This document shows positions 26,592-36,000 of a DNA stretch of 64,000 nucleotides, piece by piece; within the stretch, counting starts at the first letter, position 1; the number at the start of each line of letters is the position of its first letter. The position numbers and the translations under genes were made by a program. Origin of the DNA: Cellulomonas taurus (lineage in GTDB: Bacteria > Actinomycetota > Actinomycetes > Actinomycetales > Cellulomonadaceae); assembly GCF_012931845.1 (NCBI RefSeq), contig NZ_CP051884.1, positions 1,178,001 to 1,242,000 of the forward strand, given 5' to 3'. Below the pieces are notes generated by a model. It searched no databases. It saw only the letters and a list, made by a program, of their open reading frames with translations, and was not told the origin of the DNA.

Positions 26592-27791
26592 ATGTCCGGC
26601 CAGGCCCCTCGGCGTCCAGCGTCCTCCCGCGGCCGGGTGCTGGACCTGGTCCGGACCCGCGCGCCGATCAGCCGGGTCGAACTCGCCGAGCTGACCGGGC
26701 TCACCCAGGCGGCGATCTCGCACGCGGTGCGCTCGCTGATCGACGACGGACTCCTGGTCGAGACCGATCAGCGCACCTACACCGGCGGCAAGCCACGCGT
26801 GCTGCTCAGCCTCAACCCCCGGGCCCGATGCGGGATCGGCGTGCAGCTCGGCGCCGACTGGATCGTGCTGGTGCTCGCCGACGCCGCCGGACAGGTCGTC
26901 GCCCGCTCGCGGCTGCGCGGTGCCCGCGACCGGGACCCCGCCGAGGTGGTCGCGGACGTCGCGGCCGAACTCGACGTGCTGCTGCGAGCCGCCGCGGTGG
27001 ACCCGTCGGCGGTGGTCGGGATCGGCGTGGTCGCCCCGGGTGCGCTCGACCTGGACCGCGGCGCCATCCTGGTCTCGCGCAGCCTGGAACGCTGGCAGGG
27101 CTTCGCGCTGCGGGACGCCCTGGCCGCCGGTACCGGACTGCCGGTCCTGCTGGACAACGACGCCACCGCCGCCGCGATCGGCGAGTTCTGGAGCGGGCGG
27201 ATCGCCGGATCGGTGGCGCACTGCACCCTCTACATGGGAGCCAGCATCGGCGCCGGCATCGTGATCGGCGGCTCGGTGTACCGGGGCGCCAGCTCCAACA
27301 CCGGCCCGCTCGGCCGGATGCGGTTACGCGGCCCCGACGGCGGCACCGTCGAGGACCTGGCCGGGCCCGCTGCCGTCGCCGCCCGGGCCCGTGCCGCCCT
27401 GGCCGAGGGCCGCGAGTCGGCGGTCCGGCTGAGCGTCGACGGCGACCCGTTCCTCGACTTCACCGCCGTCGCCGCCGCGGCGGTGCACGGCGACGACCTG
27501 TGCCGCGCCCTGATCGAGGAGTCGGCCGTCTACCTCGCCGACGCCGCCATCACGGTGGCGAACCTGCTCGACCTGGACTCCCTGGTGCTGGCCGGACCGT
27601 CCTTCACCACCGCCGGGTCGATCTACCTGCGCACCGTCCAGGACCGGATCGCTGCCGAGTTCTTCCCGGCCGCCCGGCACGACGTGCGGGTGATGCTCTC
27701 CGGCCAGGTGGCGGACGCGGCGGCGGTGGGGGCGGCGGCGTTGGTGCTGCAGGAGGAGCTTGCGCCGCGGCATCTGGTCGTCGGGGGCTGA
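26592..27791 (+). CDS. ROK-family transcriptional regulator with altered sugar pocket
   Basis: A 399-aa ROK regulator. The N-terminal winged helix (VLDLVRTRAPISRVELAELTGLTQAAISHAVRSL) is strong and closely resembles that of the ROK protein at 21300. The ROK core has LLDNDATAAAIGEF and MGASIGAGIVIGG, but the ExGH sugar-binding motif reads GPLGRM and the zinc motif CxCGxxGCxE is missing (LRGPDGGTVEDLAG). The sugar site is therefore probably degraded. The protein is divergent from a LacI-type sensor that lacks its own HTH. No ribosome site precedes the ATG, in keeping with leaderless expression. Confidence 0.87.
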   Translation: MSGQAPRRPASSRGRVLDLVRTRAPISRVELAELTGLTQAAISHAVRSLIDDGLLVETDQRTYTGGKPRVLLSLNPRARCGIGVQLGADWIVLVLADAAGQVVARSRLRGARDRDPAEVVADVAAELDVLLRAAAVDPSAVVGIGVVAPGALDLDRGAILVSRSLERWQGFALRDALAAGTGLPVLLDNDATAAAIGEFWSGRIAGSVAHCTLYMGASIGAGIVIGGSVYRGASSNTGPLGRMRLRGPDGGTVEDLAGPAAVAARARAALAEGRESAVRLSVDGDPFLDFTAVAAAAVHGDDLCRALIEESAVYLADAAITVANLLDLDSLVLAGPSFTTAGSIYLRTVQDRIAAEFFPAARHDVRVMLSGQVADAAAVGAAALVLQEELAPRHLVVGG

Positions 27792-27960
27792 GCCACCCGA
27801 CCGTCAGCAGCCCGTGAGCGAGCGCCGGGCACCCGTATGGATTCCGTCAGCACGCTCGCCCCCACCTCCCGCCCCGGCGTCTGATCGACCCCGTGCCGCG
27901 CACCACCGGCACCCGGGCGGCGCACCGCACCCCCGGTCGTTCGATCGTCGGGAGTCCGAA

Positions 27961-28044
27961 GTGCAAGACCTGCTCGTCGTGCTGGGTGTGCTCGCCCTGT
28001 TCGCGCTCGTGAGCCTGATCGCGGTGGGGGTCGAGAAGCTGTGA
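27961..28044 (+). CDS. 27-aa membrane micro-protein upstream of kdpF
   Basis: A GTG-started micro-ORF ([28 protein letters not shown]) with one hydrophobic helix of about 18 residues and a charged C-terminus. A ribosome site (GGGAG) lies 7-8 nt upstream. Its stop overlaps the GTG of kdpF, so translation is coupled. It is different from KdpF itself. Its position as first gene of the kdp operon and the KdpF-like size suggest a small accessory subunit of the potassium pump or a leader peptide; I recall similar micro-ORFs ending in GVE(K/R)L before kdp genes of actinobacteria, but this was not checked. Confidence 0.65.
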   Translation: MQDLLVVLGVLALFALVSLIAVGVEKL

Positions 28045-28130
28045 TCGTCCTCGATCTGATCGCGGCCGTGCTGGGGGTGGCCGCGGTGGTCTACCTGGTG
28101 TGGGCGCTCGTCCATCCGGAGCGGTTCTGA
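28041..28130 (+). CDS. kdpF: Potassium-transporting ATPase small subunit KdpF
   Basis: A 29-aa hydrophobic peptide ([22 protein letters not shown] then VHPERF). One membrane helix followed by a PERF ending is the KdpF hallmark. It stabilises the KdpFABC complex, sitting at the KdpA-KdpB interface. It overlaps the preceding micro-ORF by 4 bp and kdpA by 1 bp. Confidence 0.9.
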   Translation: MIVLDLIAAVLGVAAVVYLVWALVHPERF

Positions 28131-29752
28131 TGTGGCCCGCCATCGCCCAGGTGGTGACGGTGGCCGTGGTGCTCGCCGCGCTGTACCGGCCGCTGGGTGA
28201 CTATCTCGCCCACGTCTACTCCTCGCCGCGGGACTGGCGGGTGGAGCGGGGGCTGTACCGGTTGTTGGGGGTGGATCCGGCCCGGGAGCAGACCTGGCGC
28301 AGCTACCTGCGGGGTGTGCTGGCGTTCTCCCTGGTGGGGGTGCTGCTGGTGTACCTGCTGCAGCGGGCGCAGAGCTGGCTGCCCTACGACCTGGGGCTGC
28401 CGAATCCGAGTCCGCACCTGAGCTTCAACACCGCGATCAGCTTCATGGCCAACACCAATTGGCAGTCGTACTCGCCGGAGGTGACGCTTGGGTACACGGT
28501 GCAGGCGGCCGGGCTGGCGGTGCAGAACTTCGTGTCCGCGGCCGTCGGGATGGCGGTGGCCGTGGCGGTGGTGCGCGGCTTCGCCCGTCGGCGGTCGGAC
28601 ACGATCGGGAACTTCTGGGTGGACCTGACCCGGGGCACCGTGCGGGTGCTGCTGCCGATCAGTGTGCTGGCGGCGCTGGTGCTGATCGCGGGCGGTGTGA
28701 TCCAGAACTGGGACGGCTTCACCCAGGTGAGCACCCTGGTCGGTGACAGCCAGTCGATCCCGGGCGGTCCGGTGGCCTCGCAGGAGGCGATCAAGCTGCT
28801 CGGGACGAACGGTGGTGGCTTCTTCAACGCGAACTCCGCGCACCCGTTCGAGAACCCGTCGGGGTGGACGAACCTGGTCGAGGTGCTGCTGATGCTGGCG
28901 ATCCCGTTCAGCCTGCCGCGCACCTTCGGCCGGCTGGTCGGCAACCACAAGCAGGGCTACGCGATCCTCGCGACGATGGCGAGCCTGTTCCTGGTGTCGT
29001 TGACGGCCCTGACGATCCTGGAGTCGCGGTTCGGCACGATGGAGGGCAAGGAACAGCGGTTCGGCATCGCCGGGACCGCCCTGTTCGGCACGACCAGCAC
29101 GATGACGTCGACCGGTGCCGTCAACGGCATGCACGACAGTTTCAGTGCGCTCGGCGGGATGCTGCCGATGCTGAACATGATGCTGGGCGAGGTGGCCCCG
29201 GGCGGGGTCGGCTCCGGGCTGTACGGGATGCTGGTGCTGGCGGTGATCGCGGTGTTCATCGGCGGCCTGATGGTCGGCCGGACCCCGGAGTACCTGGGCA
29301 AGAAGATCGGCCCGCGGGAGATCAAGCTGGCGGCGCTCTACATCCTGGTGACGCCGACCCTGGTGCTGGCCGGGACGGCGATCACCGTGAGCATCCCGGG
29401 CATCCGGGACCTGACCGCCAATCCGGGGGTGCACGGTTTCAGCGAGATCCTCTACGCGTTCACCTCGGCGGCGAACAACAACGGGTCGGCCTTCGCCGGT
29501 CTGACCGCGAACACCCCGTGGATGAACACCGCCCTCGGCGTGGCGATGCTGCTCGGCCGTCTGCTGCCGATCGTCTTCGTGCTGGCGCTGGCCGGATCGT
29601 TGGCGGCTCAGGACCACGTGCCGGAGACCGCGGGCACCCTGCCCACCCATCGGCCGCAGTTCGTCGGCCTGCTCGCGGGCGTCACGCTGATCGTGACCGC
29701 CCTGACCTACTTCCCGGTGCTGGCACTGGGACCCCTGGCGGAAGGCCTGTGA
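28130..29752 (+). CDS. kdpA: Potassium-transporting ATPase potassium-binding subunit KdpA
   Basis: A 540-aa membrane protein of the SKT superfamily that binds and channels K+ in the KdpFABC pump. About ten membrane spans are visible. Selectivity-filter regions include [40 protein letters not shown] and [10 protein letters not shown], all typical of KdpA. The ATG overlaps the kdpF stop by one base, and its own stop overlaps the kdpB start. It is expressed as part of the kdp operon, probably at low potassium through KdpDE encoded downstream. Confidence 0.98.
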   Translation: MWPAIAQVVTVAVVLAALYRPLGDYLAHVYSSPRDWRVERGLYRLLGVDPAREQTWRSYLRGVLAFSLVGVLLVYLLQRAQSWLPYDLGLPNPSPHLSFNTAISFMANTNWQSYSPEVTLGYTVQAAGLAVQNFVSAAVGMAVAVAVVRGFARRRSDTIGNFWVDLTRGTVRVLLPISVLAALVLIAGGVIQNWDGFTQVSTLVGDSQSIPGGPVASQEAIKLLGTNGGGFFNANSAHPFENPSGWTNLVEVLLMLAIPFSLPRTFGRLVGNHKQGYAILATMASLFLVSLTALTILESRFGTMEGKEQRFGIAGTALFGTTSTMTSTGAVNGMHDSFSALGGMLPMLNMMLGEVAPGGVGSGLYGMLVLAVIAVFIGGLMVGRTPEYLGKKIGPREIKLAALYILVTPTLVLAGTAITVSIPGIRDLTANPGVHGFSEILYAFTSAANNNGSAFAGLTANTPWMNTALGVAMLLGRLLPIVFVLALAGSLAAQDHVPETAGTLPTHRPQFVGLLAGVTLIVTALTYFPVLALGPLAEGL

Positions 29753-31737
29753 TGGCGCACCTGAAGGAGGCGCTGGTCCGGCTGGACCCGCGCCGGATGT
29801 GGCACAACCCGGTGATGTTCGTGGTCGAGGTCGGCGCCGTGCTGACCACGGTGCTCGCCATCGCCGAACCGTTCCTGGGCGGCGCCGGTACCTCCGGCGG
29901 CACCCCGATCCCGACCGGGTTCACCGCGGCGATCGCGGTCTGGCTCTGGCTGACCGTGCTGTTCGCGAACGTCGCCGAGTCGGTGGCGGAGGGCCGGGGC
30001 AAGGCGCAGGCGGCGAGCCTGCGGCAGACCCGGACCAGCACGCTGGCCCACGTGGTCGAGGCGGTGGACGCCGAGCAGTGGACCGAGCGGTCGTCGGCGG
30101 ACCTGACCGTCGGGGACCTGGTGGTGGTGAGCGCGGGGGAGCTCATCCCGGGCGACGGCGACATCGTCTCCGGCATCGCGTCGGTGGACGAGTCGGCGAT
30201 CACCGGCGAGTCGGCCCCGGTGGTCCGGGAATCCGGTGGTGACCGCAGTGCGGTGACCGGCGGCACCCGCGTGCTGTCGGACCGGATCGTCGTACGGATC
30301 ACCTCCAAGCCCGGCCAGACCTTCGTCGATCGGATGATCGCCCTGGTCGAGGGTGCCGCACGGCAGAAGACCCCGAACGAGGTGGCGCTGAACATCCTGC
30401 TGGCCAGCCTGTCGGTGGTGTTCGTGGTGGTGGCGCTGACCCTGGGACCGGTGGCCGGGTTCTCCGGTGCGGCGGTGAGCGTGCCGGTGCTGGTGGCGCT
30501 GCTGGTCTGCCTGATCCCGACCACGATCGGCGCTCTGCTGTCGGCGATCGGCATCGCCGGGATGGACCGACTGGTGCGGCGCAACGTGCTGGCGATGTCC
30601 GGCCGCGCGGTGGAGGCGGCGGGGGACGTCACCACCCTGCTGTTGGACAAGACCGGCACCATCACCTACGGCAACCGACAGGCGGTGGCGTTCCTGCCGC
30701 TGCCCGGGGTGACCGAGCACGAGCTGGCCGAGGCGGCGGCGTTGTCGTCGCTGGGCGATCCGACCCCCGAGGGTTCCAGCATCGTGACCCTGGCAGCGGC
30801 GCAGGGCATCGCGCCCGACGCCCGGGGAGTGATCGTGCCGTTCACCGCCCAGACCCGGATGAGCGGGGTGGACCTGCCGGACGGCCGGACGATCCGCAAG
30901 GGCGCCGGGTCGGTGATGGTCAAGGACCGTGAGCTGGACGTGATCGTCGACGGGATCGCCGCCAGCGGTGGCACCCCGTTGGTGGTGGCGGTCGATGACC
31001 GGCCGCTCGGTGTGGTGCACCTGAAGGACGTGGTGAAGGAGGGTCTGCCGGAGCGGTTCGCCGAGCTGCGCGCGATGGGCATCCGCACCGTGATGATCAC
31101 CGGCGACAACCCGCTGACCGCCAAGGCGATCGCCGCCGAGGCCGGGGTGGACGACTTCCTGGCCGAGGCGACCCCCGAGGACAAGCTGGCGCTGATCAAG
31201 CGCGAGCAGGCAGGCGGCAACCTGGTGGCGATGACCGGGGACGGCACGAACGACGCCCCGGCGCTGGCCCAGGCGGATGTCGGCGTGGCGATGAACACCG
31301 GCACCTCGGCCGCCAAGGAGGCCGGGAACATGGTCGACCTGGACTCGGACCCGACCAAGCTGATCGACATCGTCCGGATCGGCAAGCAGCTGCTCATCAC
31401 CCGCGGTGCCCTGACCACGTTCTCCCTGGCGAACGACGTGGCCAAGTACTTCGCGATCATCCCGGCCCTGTTCGCCGGGGTGTTCCCGGGCTTGGCGGTG
31501 CTGAACGTGATGCAGCTGCACAGCCCGGCCTCGGCGATCCTGTCCGCGATCGTGTTCAACGCGCTGATCATCATCGCCCTGATCCCGCTGGCCCTGCGCG
31601 GTGTCGCCTACCGGCCGCTGTCGGCCAGCAGCATCCTCGGCCGCAACCTGCTGATCTACGGACTCGGCGGGATGGTCGCCCCCTTCCTCGGTATCAAGCT
31701 GATCGACCTGGTCGTCAGCCTGCTGCCCGGTTTCTGA
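29752..31737 (+). CDS. kdpB: Potassium-transporting ATPase catalytic subunit KdpB
   Basis: A 661-aa P-type ATPase (P1A). The phosphorylated Asp is in [11 protein letters not shown] (~298-300), the TGES motif is in AITGESAPV, the nucleotide domain has KGAGSVM, and the hinge contains [21 protein letters not shown]. Seven membrane spans frame these domains. It supplies the energy for K+ uptake with KdpA. The ATG overlaps the kdpA stop; kdpC follows after 13 bp. Length is typical for actinobacterial KdpB. Confidence 0.98.
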   Translation: MAHLKEALVRLDPRRMWHNPVMFVVEVGAVLTTVLAIAEPFLGGAGTSGGTPIPTGFTAAIAVWLWLTVLFANVAESVAEGRGKAQAASLRQTRTSTLAHVVEAVDAEQWTERSSADLTVGDLVVVSAGELIPGDGDIVSGIASVDESAITGESAPVVRESGGDRSAVTGGTRVLSDRIVVRITSKPGQTFVDRMIALVEGAARQKTPNEVALNILLASLSVVFVVVALTLGPVAGFSGAAVSVPVLVALLVCLIPTTIGALLSAIGIAGMDRLVRRNVLAMSGRAVEAAGDVTTLLLDKTGTITYGNRQAVAFLPLPGVTEHELAEAAALSSLGDPTPEGSSIVTLAAAQGIAPDARGVIVPFTAQTRMSGVDLPDGRTIRKGAGSVMVKDRELDVIVDGIAASGGTPLVVAVDDRPLGVVHLKDVVKEGLPERFAELRAMGIRTVMITGDNPLTAKAIAAEAGVDDFLAEATPEDKLALIKREQAGGNLVAMTGDGTNDAPALAQADVGVAMNTGTSAAKEAGNMVDLDSDPTKLIDIVRIGKQLLITRGALTTFSLANDVAKYFAIIPALFAGVFPGLAVLNVMQLHSPASAILSAIVFNALIIIALIPLALRGVAYRPLSASSILGRNLLIYGLGGMVAPFLGIKLIDLVVSLLPGF

Positions 31738-31750
31738 GCTGGAGCACGCG

Positions 31751-32293
31751 ATGAACATTCGGCACATCTGGCCGCACCTGCGGGTCGCCCTGCGCGCGAT
31801 GCTGGTCACCACCCTCGTCCTCGGCATCGGCTACCCGCTGCTGGTCACCGGCCTGGCGCAGCTGATGCCCGGCCGGGCCCACGGATCGCTGGTGGCGGAC
31901 GCCGACGGCACGGTGGTCGGCTCGGCGCTGATCGGGCAGTCCTTCGCCGGTCAGGAGGGCTACTTCCAGTCCCGTCCCTCGGCCGTCGACGACGACGCGG
32001 CGGGCTCCGGCGGCAGCAACCTGGGGCCGACCAACCCCGAGCTGCCGCACCCGCAGCCCGGCGAGCCGCAGGACGCGGTGTACTCCTCCGGATCGGGGCT
32101 GGACCCGGACATCAGCCCGGCCAACGCCCGGTCGCAGGTGGCCACGGTCGCGGCCGCCCGTGATCTGCCGGAGGCGGAGGTCGCGGACCTGGTCGAGGCT
32201 ACGATCACCGGCAGAGATCTCGGATATCTGGGGGAGCCGACCGTGAACGTGCTGGCGCTCAACCTCGCGCTCGACGCACTCGACCCGCGATGA
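31751..32293 (+). CDS. kdpC: Potassium-transporting ATPase subunit KdpC
   Basis: A 180-aa subunit with one N-terminal membrane helix (AMLVTTLVLGIGYPLLVTGLAQL) and an external domain. The family motifs GSALIGQSF, GYFQSRPS, SGGSNLGPTNPEL, SGSGLDPDISPANA and GEPTVNVLALNLAL are all present. KdpC assists KdpA/KdpB assembly and raises ATP affinity. GGAG lies 8 nt before the ATG. The last 4 bp overlap kdpD. Confidence 0.98.
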   Translation: MNIRHIWPHLRVALRAMLVTTLVLGIGYPLLVTGLAQLMPGRAHGSLVADADGTVVGSALIGQSFAGQEGYFQSRPSAVDDDAAGSGGSNLGPTNPELPHPQPGEPQDAVYSSGSGLDPDISPANARSQVATVAAARDLPEAEVADLVEATITGRDLGYLGEPTVNVLALNLALDALDPR

Positions 32294-34779
32294 GACGAGG
32301 CCGGCTGCGGGTGTTGCTCGGCGCCGCCCCGGGCGTGGGGAAGACCTACGCCATGCTCGAGGCCGGTCGGGATCTGCTCGCCGACGGCAAGGACGTGGTG
32401 GTCGCGGTCGTGGAGACCCACGGCCGCGCCGCCACGGCCGCCCTGGTCGACGGACTGGAGCTGATCCCGCGCCGCCGGGTCGAGCACCGCGGGGTGGCGC
32501 TGGAGGAGATGGATCTGGACGCCGTCCTCGCCCGCCGGCCCGCGGTGGCCCTGGTGGACGAGTTCGCGCACACCAACGCCCCCGGGTCGCGGAACGCCAA
32601 GCGCTGGCAGGACGTCGAGGAGTTGCTGGACGCCGGGATCCACGTCCTGACGACGGTGAACATCCAGCACATCGAGTCGTTGAACGACGTGGTGCGCACC
32701 ATCACCGGGGTGCCGCAGCGCGAGACGGTGCCGGATGCCCGGCTCCGGGCCGCCGACCAGATCGAGCTGGTGGACCTGGCGCCCCAGTCGTTGCGCGACC
32801 GGTTGGCCGACGGGCAGGTGTACCCGGCCGAACGGGTCGACGCCGCGCTGTCCAACTACTTCCGGCTGGGCAACCTGACGGCCCTGCGCGAGCTGGCGCT
32901 GCTCTGGCTCGCGGACGAGGTGGACTCCGCGCTGCGCAGCTACCGCGCCGACCACGCGATCGACGCGCCCTGGGGTGCCCGGGAGCGGGTGGTGGTCGCG
33001 TTGACCGGCGGCCAGGAGGGGGAGACCCTGCTGCGCCGTGGCGCGCGGATCGCCGCCCGCAGCGCCGGTGGCGAGCTGATCGCGGTGCACGTCACCGGGC
33101 AGTCCGGGCTGCGGGACGGCGATCCGGGGGCGCTCGCGGCCCAGGCGGCGCTGACCGAGCAGCTCGGCGGCACCTTCCACCAAGTGGTGGGCGAGGACGT
33201 CCCGGAGGCGCTGGTCGGCTTCGCCCGGGCCGCCAACGCCAGCCAGCTGGTGATCGGGATCAGCCGACGCAGCCGCCTCGCGGCGCTGCTCACCGGCGCC
33301 GGGATCGGTGCCACCGTGATCCGGGAGTCCGGCCCGATCGACGTGCACATCGTCAATCACGAGGCGGCGGGCGGTCGCCGGGCCGTGCTGCCGCCGCTGG
33401 GTGGTGCGCTCACCGTGCGCCGCCGCCTGGTCGGTCTGCTGATCGCGCTGGTCACCGGTCCGGTGCTCACCGCCGTGCTGCGGGCCACCCGCTCCGAGGA
33501 CACCCTGGTCGGGGACGTGCTGGCCTACCAGCTGCTGGTGGTGGTGGTCGCCCTGGTCGGCGGGCTGTGGCCGGCGCTGTTCGCGGCCGTGCTGTCCGGG
33601 CTGACCCTGGACTACTTCTTCATCGACCCGCTGCACACCATCACCATCGGCGAACCGAAGCACGTCATCGCCCTGCTGCTCTACATCCTGAACGCGGTCC
33701 TGGTGTCCTACGTGGTCGATCAGGCGGCCCGCCGCACCCGGGCCGCCGAACGGGCCACCGCCGAGTCCGAGCTGCTCAGCACGGTCGCCGGGGGAGTGCT
33801 GCGCGGTCAGGACGCGGTGGCGGCCCTGCTGGTCCGCGCCCGGGAGTCCTTCGGTCTGACGGCGGTCCGGCTGCGCACCACCGGCGGCGAGGTCCTGGGC
33901 TGCGAGGGCGACTGGGACCCGACCCGCACCGACGTGGCGACCACGGTGGTGGACGAGCAGACGGTGCTGGACCGGATCGGCCCGGACCTGGACGCGGCGG
34001 GCACCCGGCTGCTCGGGGTGGTGGTGTCCCAGATCGGTGCCGCCCTGGAACAGCAGCGGCTGCGGGCCACCGCCGAGGAGGTCGGCCCACTGGTCGAGAC
34101 CGATCAGGTCCGCTCGGCGCTGCTGTCGGCGGTCAGCCACGACCTGCGTCGTCCCTTGGCGGCTGCCACGGCCGCGATCGGGTCGCTGCGGCAGGCGGAT
34201 GTGGACTTCTCCGCCGAGGACCGGGCCGAGCTGCTCGCCACCGCCGACGAGTCGCTGGGCACCCTGACGGCGCTGGTCACGGATCTCCTGGACGTGACCC
34301 GGTTGCAGGCCGGAGTGCTCGGGGTGACCCGACTGGCCACCGATGTGGACGAGGTGATCCTTCCCGCGCTGGACGAGCTGGGCCTCGGGCCGGACGACGT
34401 GGAGCTGGACCTGGACCCGGCGCTGCCGCCGGTCGCCGCCGACCCTGCCCTGCTGCGCCGGGTGCTGGTGAACACGCTGGCGAATGCCGTGCACTTCGAC
34501 CCGGGCCGTCCGCGGGTGACCACCAGCGCCTTCGGTGACCGGGTGGAGATCCGGGTGATCGACCACGGACCCGGCGTCGCCCCGGACCATCGGGACGAGC
34601 TGTTCCTGCCCTTCCACCGGCTGGGCGACACCGACAACCTGACCGGCCTGGGCCTGGGGCTCGCGCTGTCCCGGGGCTTCACCGAGGGGATGGGCGGCAC
34701 CCTGACCCCCGAGGACACCCCCGGTGGCGGTCTCACGATGGTGGTCTCGCTGCCCGTCGACCCCGGGGGTGCCCGATGA
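32290..34779 (+). CDS. kdpD: Sensor histidine kinase KdpD
   Basis: An 829-aa membrane sensor kinase for K+ limitation and osmotic stress. The N-terminal KdpD domain has Walker A APGVGKTYAML (~12-22) and DEFAHTNAPGSRN; a USP-like domain follows (RVVVALTGGQEGETLLRR). Four membrane helices lie at roughly 375-470, then a GAF-like part. The kinase core has the H-box LLSAVSHDLRRPLAAA (His ~617), the N-box NTLANAVHF and the G-box GLGLGLALSRG. It should phosphorylate KdpE, whose gene overlaps by 4 bp. It overlaps kdpC in the same way, so pump and sensor are in one operon. Confidence 0.97.
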   Translation: MRRGRLRVLLGAAPGVGKTYAMLEAGRDLLADGKDVVVAVVETHGRAATAALVDGLELIPRRRVEHRGVALEEMDLDAVLARRPAVALVDEFAHTNAPGSRNAKRWQDVEELLDAGIHVLTTVNIQHIESLNDVVRTITGVPQRETVPDARLRAADQIELVDLAPQSLRDRLADGQVYPAERVDAALSNYFRLGNLTALRELALLWLADEVDSALRSYRADHAIDAPWGARERVVVALTGGQEGETLLRRGARIAARSAGGELIAVHVTGQSGLRDGDPGALAAQAALTEQLGGTFHQVVGEDVPEALVGFARAANASQLVIGISRRSRLAALLTGAGIGATVIRESGPIDVHIVNHEAAGGRRAVLPPLGGALTVRRRLVGLLIALVTGPVLTAVLRATRSEDTLVGDVLAYQLLVVVVALVGGLWPALFAAVLSGLTLDYFFIDPLHTITIGEPKHVIALLLYILNAVLVSYVVDQAARRTRAAERATAESELLSTVAGGVLRGQDAVAALLVRARESFGLTAVRLRTTGGEVLGCEGDWDPTRTDVATTVVDEQTVLDRIGPDLDAAGTRLLGVVVSQIGAALEQQRLRATAEEVGPLVETDQVRSALLSAVSHDLRRPLAAATAAIGSLRQADVDFSAEDRAELLATADESLGTLTALVTDLLDVTRLQAGVLGVTRLATDVDEVILPALDELGLGPDDVELDLDPALPPVAADPALLRRVLVNTLANAVHFDPGRPRVTTSAFGDRVEIRVIDHGPGVAPDHRDELFLPFHRLGDTDNLTGLGLGLALSRGFTEGMGGTLTPEDTPGGGLTMVVSLPVDPGGAR

Positions 34780-35471
34780 GGATCCTGATCGCCGACGACG
34801 ACCCGCAGATCCTGCGCGCGCTGCGGATCACCCTGCGCGCCCGGGGCTACGACGTGATCGTGGCGACCGACGGGGTGCAGGCGGTGAACCGCGCGATCGA
34901 GCACCGACCCGACCTGTACCTGATCGACCTCGGCATGCCGAATCTGGACGGGGTGGAGGTGATCACCGGTCTGCGTGGTTGGACGGCGGCGCCGATCCTG
35001 GTGGTCTCGGGTCGCAGCGGCTCGGCCGACAAGGTCGAAGCCCTGGACGCCGGTGCCGACGACTACGTGACCAAGCCGTTCAGCATCGACGAGCTGCTGG
35101 CCCGGATCCGGGCGCTGGGCCGCCGGGTGGACGGCGCGGCACCCGGTCGGGACGCCGAGCCGGTCATCACCCTCGGTGACGCGACGATCGACCTCACCGC
35201 CACCACCGTGACCCGGGCTGGCGCGCAGGTCCGGCTCACGCCCACCGAGTGGCGGGTGCTGGAGATCCTGGTGCGGAACGCCGGACGACTGGTCACTCGC
35301 CAGACCCTGCTGTCGGAGATCTGGGGGTCGGAGCACGTCACCGACACCGGCTACCTGCGGCTGTACCTGTCCCAGCTGCGCAAGAAGCTGGAACCGGATC
35401 CCGCCGTGCCGCGCTACCTGCTCACCGAGCCGGGGATGGGGTACCGCTTCGACCCCTCCGGTGGAGTGTGA
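34776..35471 (+). CDS. kdpE: Response regulator KdpE
   Basis: A 231-aa OmpR/PhoB-type regulator. The receiver domain has the acidic pair (ADDDPQ, residues ~5-9), the phospho-acceptor Asp in LIDLGMPNLDG (~51), and the Lys in YVTKPF. The C-terminal winged helix contains LTPTEWRVLEILVRNAGRLVTR and YLRLYLSQLRKKLEPDP. It is the partner of KdpD and should activate the kdp operon, in whose last position it lies. Confidence 0.97.
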   Translation: MRILIADDDPQILRALRITLRARGYDVIVATDGVQAVNRAIEHRPDLYLIDLGMPNLDGVEVITGLRGWTAAPILVVSGRSGSADKVEALDAGADDYVTKPFSIDELLARIRALGRRVDGAAPGRDAEPVITLGDATIDLTATTVTRAGAQVRLTPTEWRVLEILVRNAGRLVTRQTLLSEIWGSEHVTDTGYLRLYLSQLRKKLEPDPAVPRYLLTEPGMGYRFDPSGGV

Positions 35472-35553
35472 CCGACCTCACATTTCTCCTGACACGTCCG
35501 GAAATCGCTTGCCGTGCCCGTGACCTGCAGATTCGTCCGTTGCAGGGTGGTAC

Positions 35554-35583
35554 TTGCCGATCTGTCCGTTTTCGGGTTAGCGT
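35554..35583 (+). promoter_or_regulatory. Promoter of the riboswitch-bldC transcript
   Basis: TTGCCG (35554-35559) and TAGCGT (35578-35583) fit -35 and TANNNT -10 elements with an 18-bp spacer. The predicted start, around 35590, is just before the GEMM aptamer, so the whole riboswitch would be in the 5' leader. Confidence 0.6.
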
Positions 35584-35594
35584 TCTCACTGTTG

Positions 35595-35674
35595 AGCGAC
35601 AACGGCAAACCCGCCGCGAGGTGGGGACGCAAAGCCACGGGACCCTCGAAGGTCAGCCGGGCTACCGAACCGAC
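35595..35674 (+). ncRNA. c-di-GMP-I (GEMM-I) riboswitch upstream of bldC
   Basis: The leader contains the GEMM core: CGGCAAACC (35613-35621), a first hairpin CCGCC-GCGA-GGTGG whose GNRA loop is the known docking tetraloop, then GGGACGCAAAGCC (the conserved receptor/ligand pocket), a second stem GACC-CTCGAA-GGTC, and a closing CCGGGCTACCGA. The base that distinguishes c-di-GMP from cGAMP variants (G20 in the Vibrio aptamer) aligns to G. The ribosome site AGGAG (35676-35680) follows directly, so translation control is likely; no terminator hairpin is seen between aptamer and gene. Family recognition is strong; boundaries are approximate to a few bases. Confidence 0.92.
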
Positions 35675-35685
35675 TAGGAGTCACC

Positions 35686-35907
35686 ATGACCTTCCCCCTC
35701 GAGACCCGTCCGCAGGCCTCCGCCCTCCTCACCCCCGGTGAGGTCGCCGTGATGTTCCGGGTCGACCCGAAGACCGTGACCCGCTGGGCGCAGGCCGGCA
35801 AGCTCTCCGCCGTCCGGACCCTCGGCGGCCACCGCCGGTTCCTGGAGTCCGAGGTGATGGAGCTCCTCAGCACGGTGCCGCACCAGATGGCTGCCGCCCG
35901 GGCCTGA
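35686..35907 (+). CDS. bldC: BldC-like MerR-type DNA-binding protein
   Basis: A 73-aa protein consisting of a single winged helix-turn-helix: ALLTPGEVAVMFRVDPKTVTRWAQAGKLSAVRTLGGHRRF and a short tail. Size and sequence match BldC, a global developmental and cell-cycle-related regulator of actinobacteria that binds DNA as head-to-tail oligomers on direct repeats. The ATG has an AGGAG site 5 nt upstream, which abuts the c-di-GMP riboswitch. Expression should therefore respond to c-di-GMP. A strong terminator 12 bp after the stop makes it monocistronic. Confidence 0.93.
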   Translation: MTFPLETRPQASALLTPGEVAVMFRVDPKTVTRWAQAGKLSAVRTLGGHRRFLESEVMELLSTVPHQMAAARA

Positions 35908-35919
35908 ACCCCGCACGTC

Positions 35920-35957
35920 GAACGGCCCCGCCGCCCACCCGGGCAGCGGGGCCGTTC
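35920..35957 (+). terminator. Terminator after bldC
   Basis: GAACGGCCCCGC (35920-35931) pairs perfectly with GCGGGGCCGTTC (35946-35957) over a 14-nt loop, beginning 12 bp after the bldC stop. Confidence 0.8.
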
Positions 35958-36000
35958 CGCGTCCGCGCACCCCCCTGCTGCCCCCTCGCCCCCGAACGCG

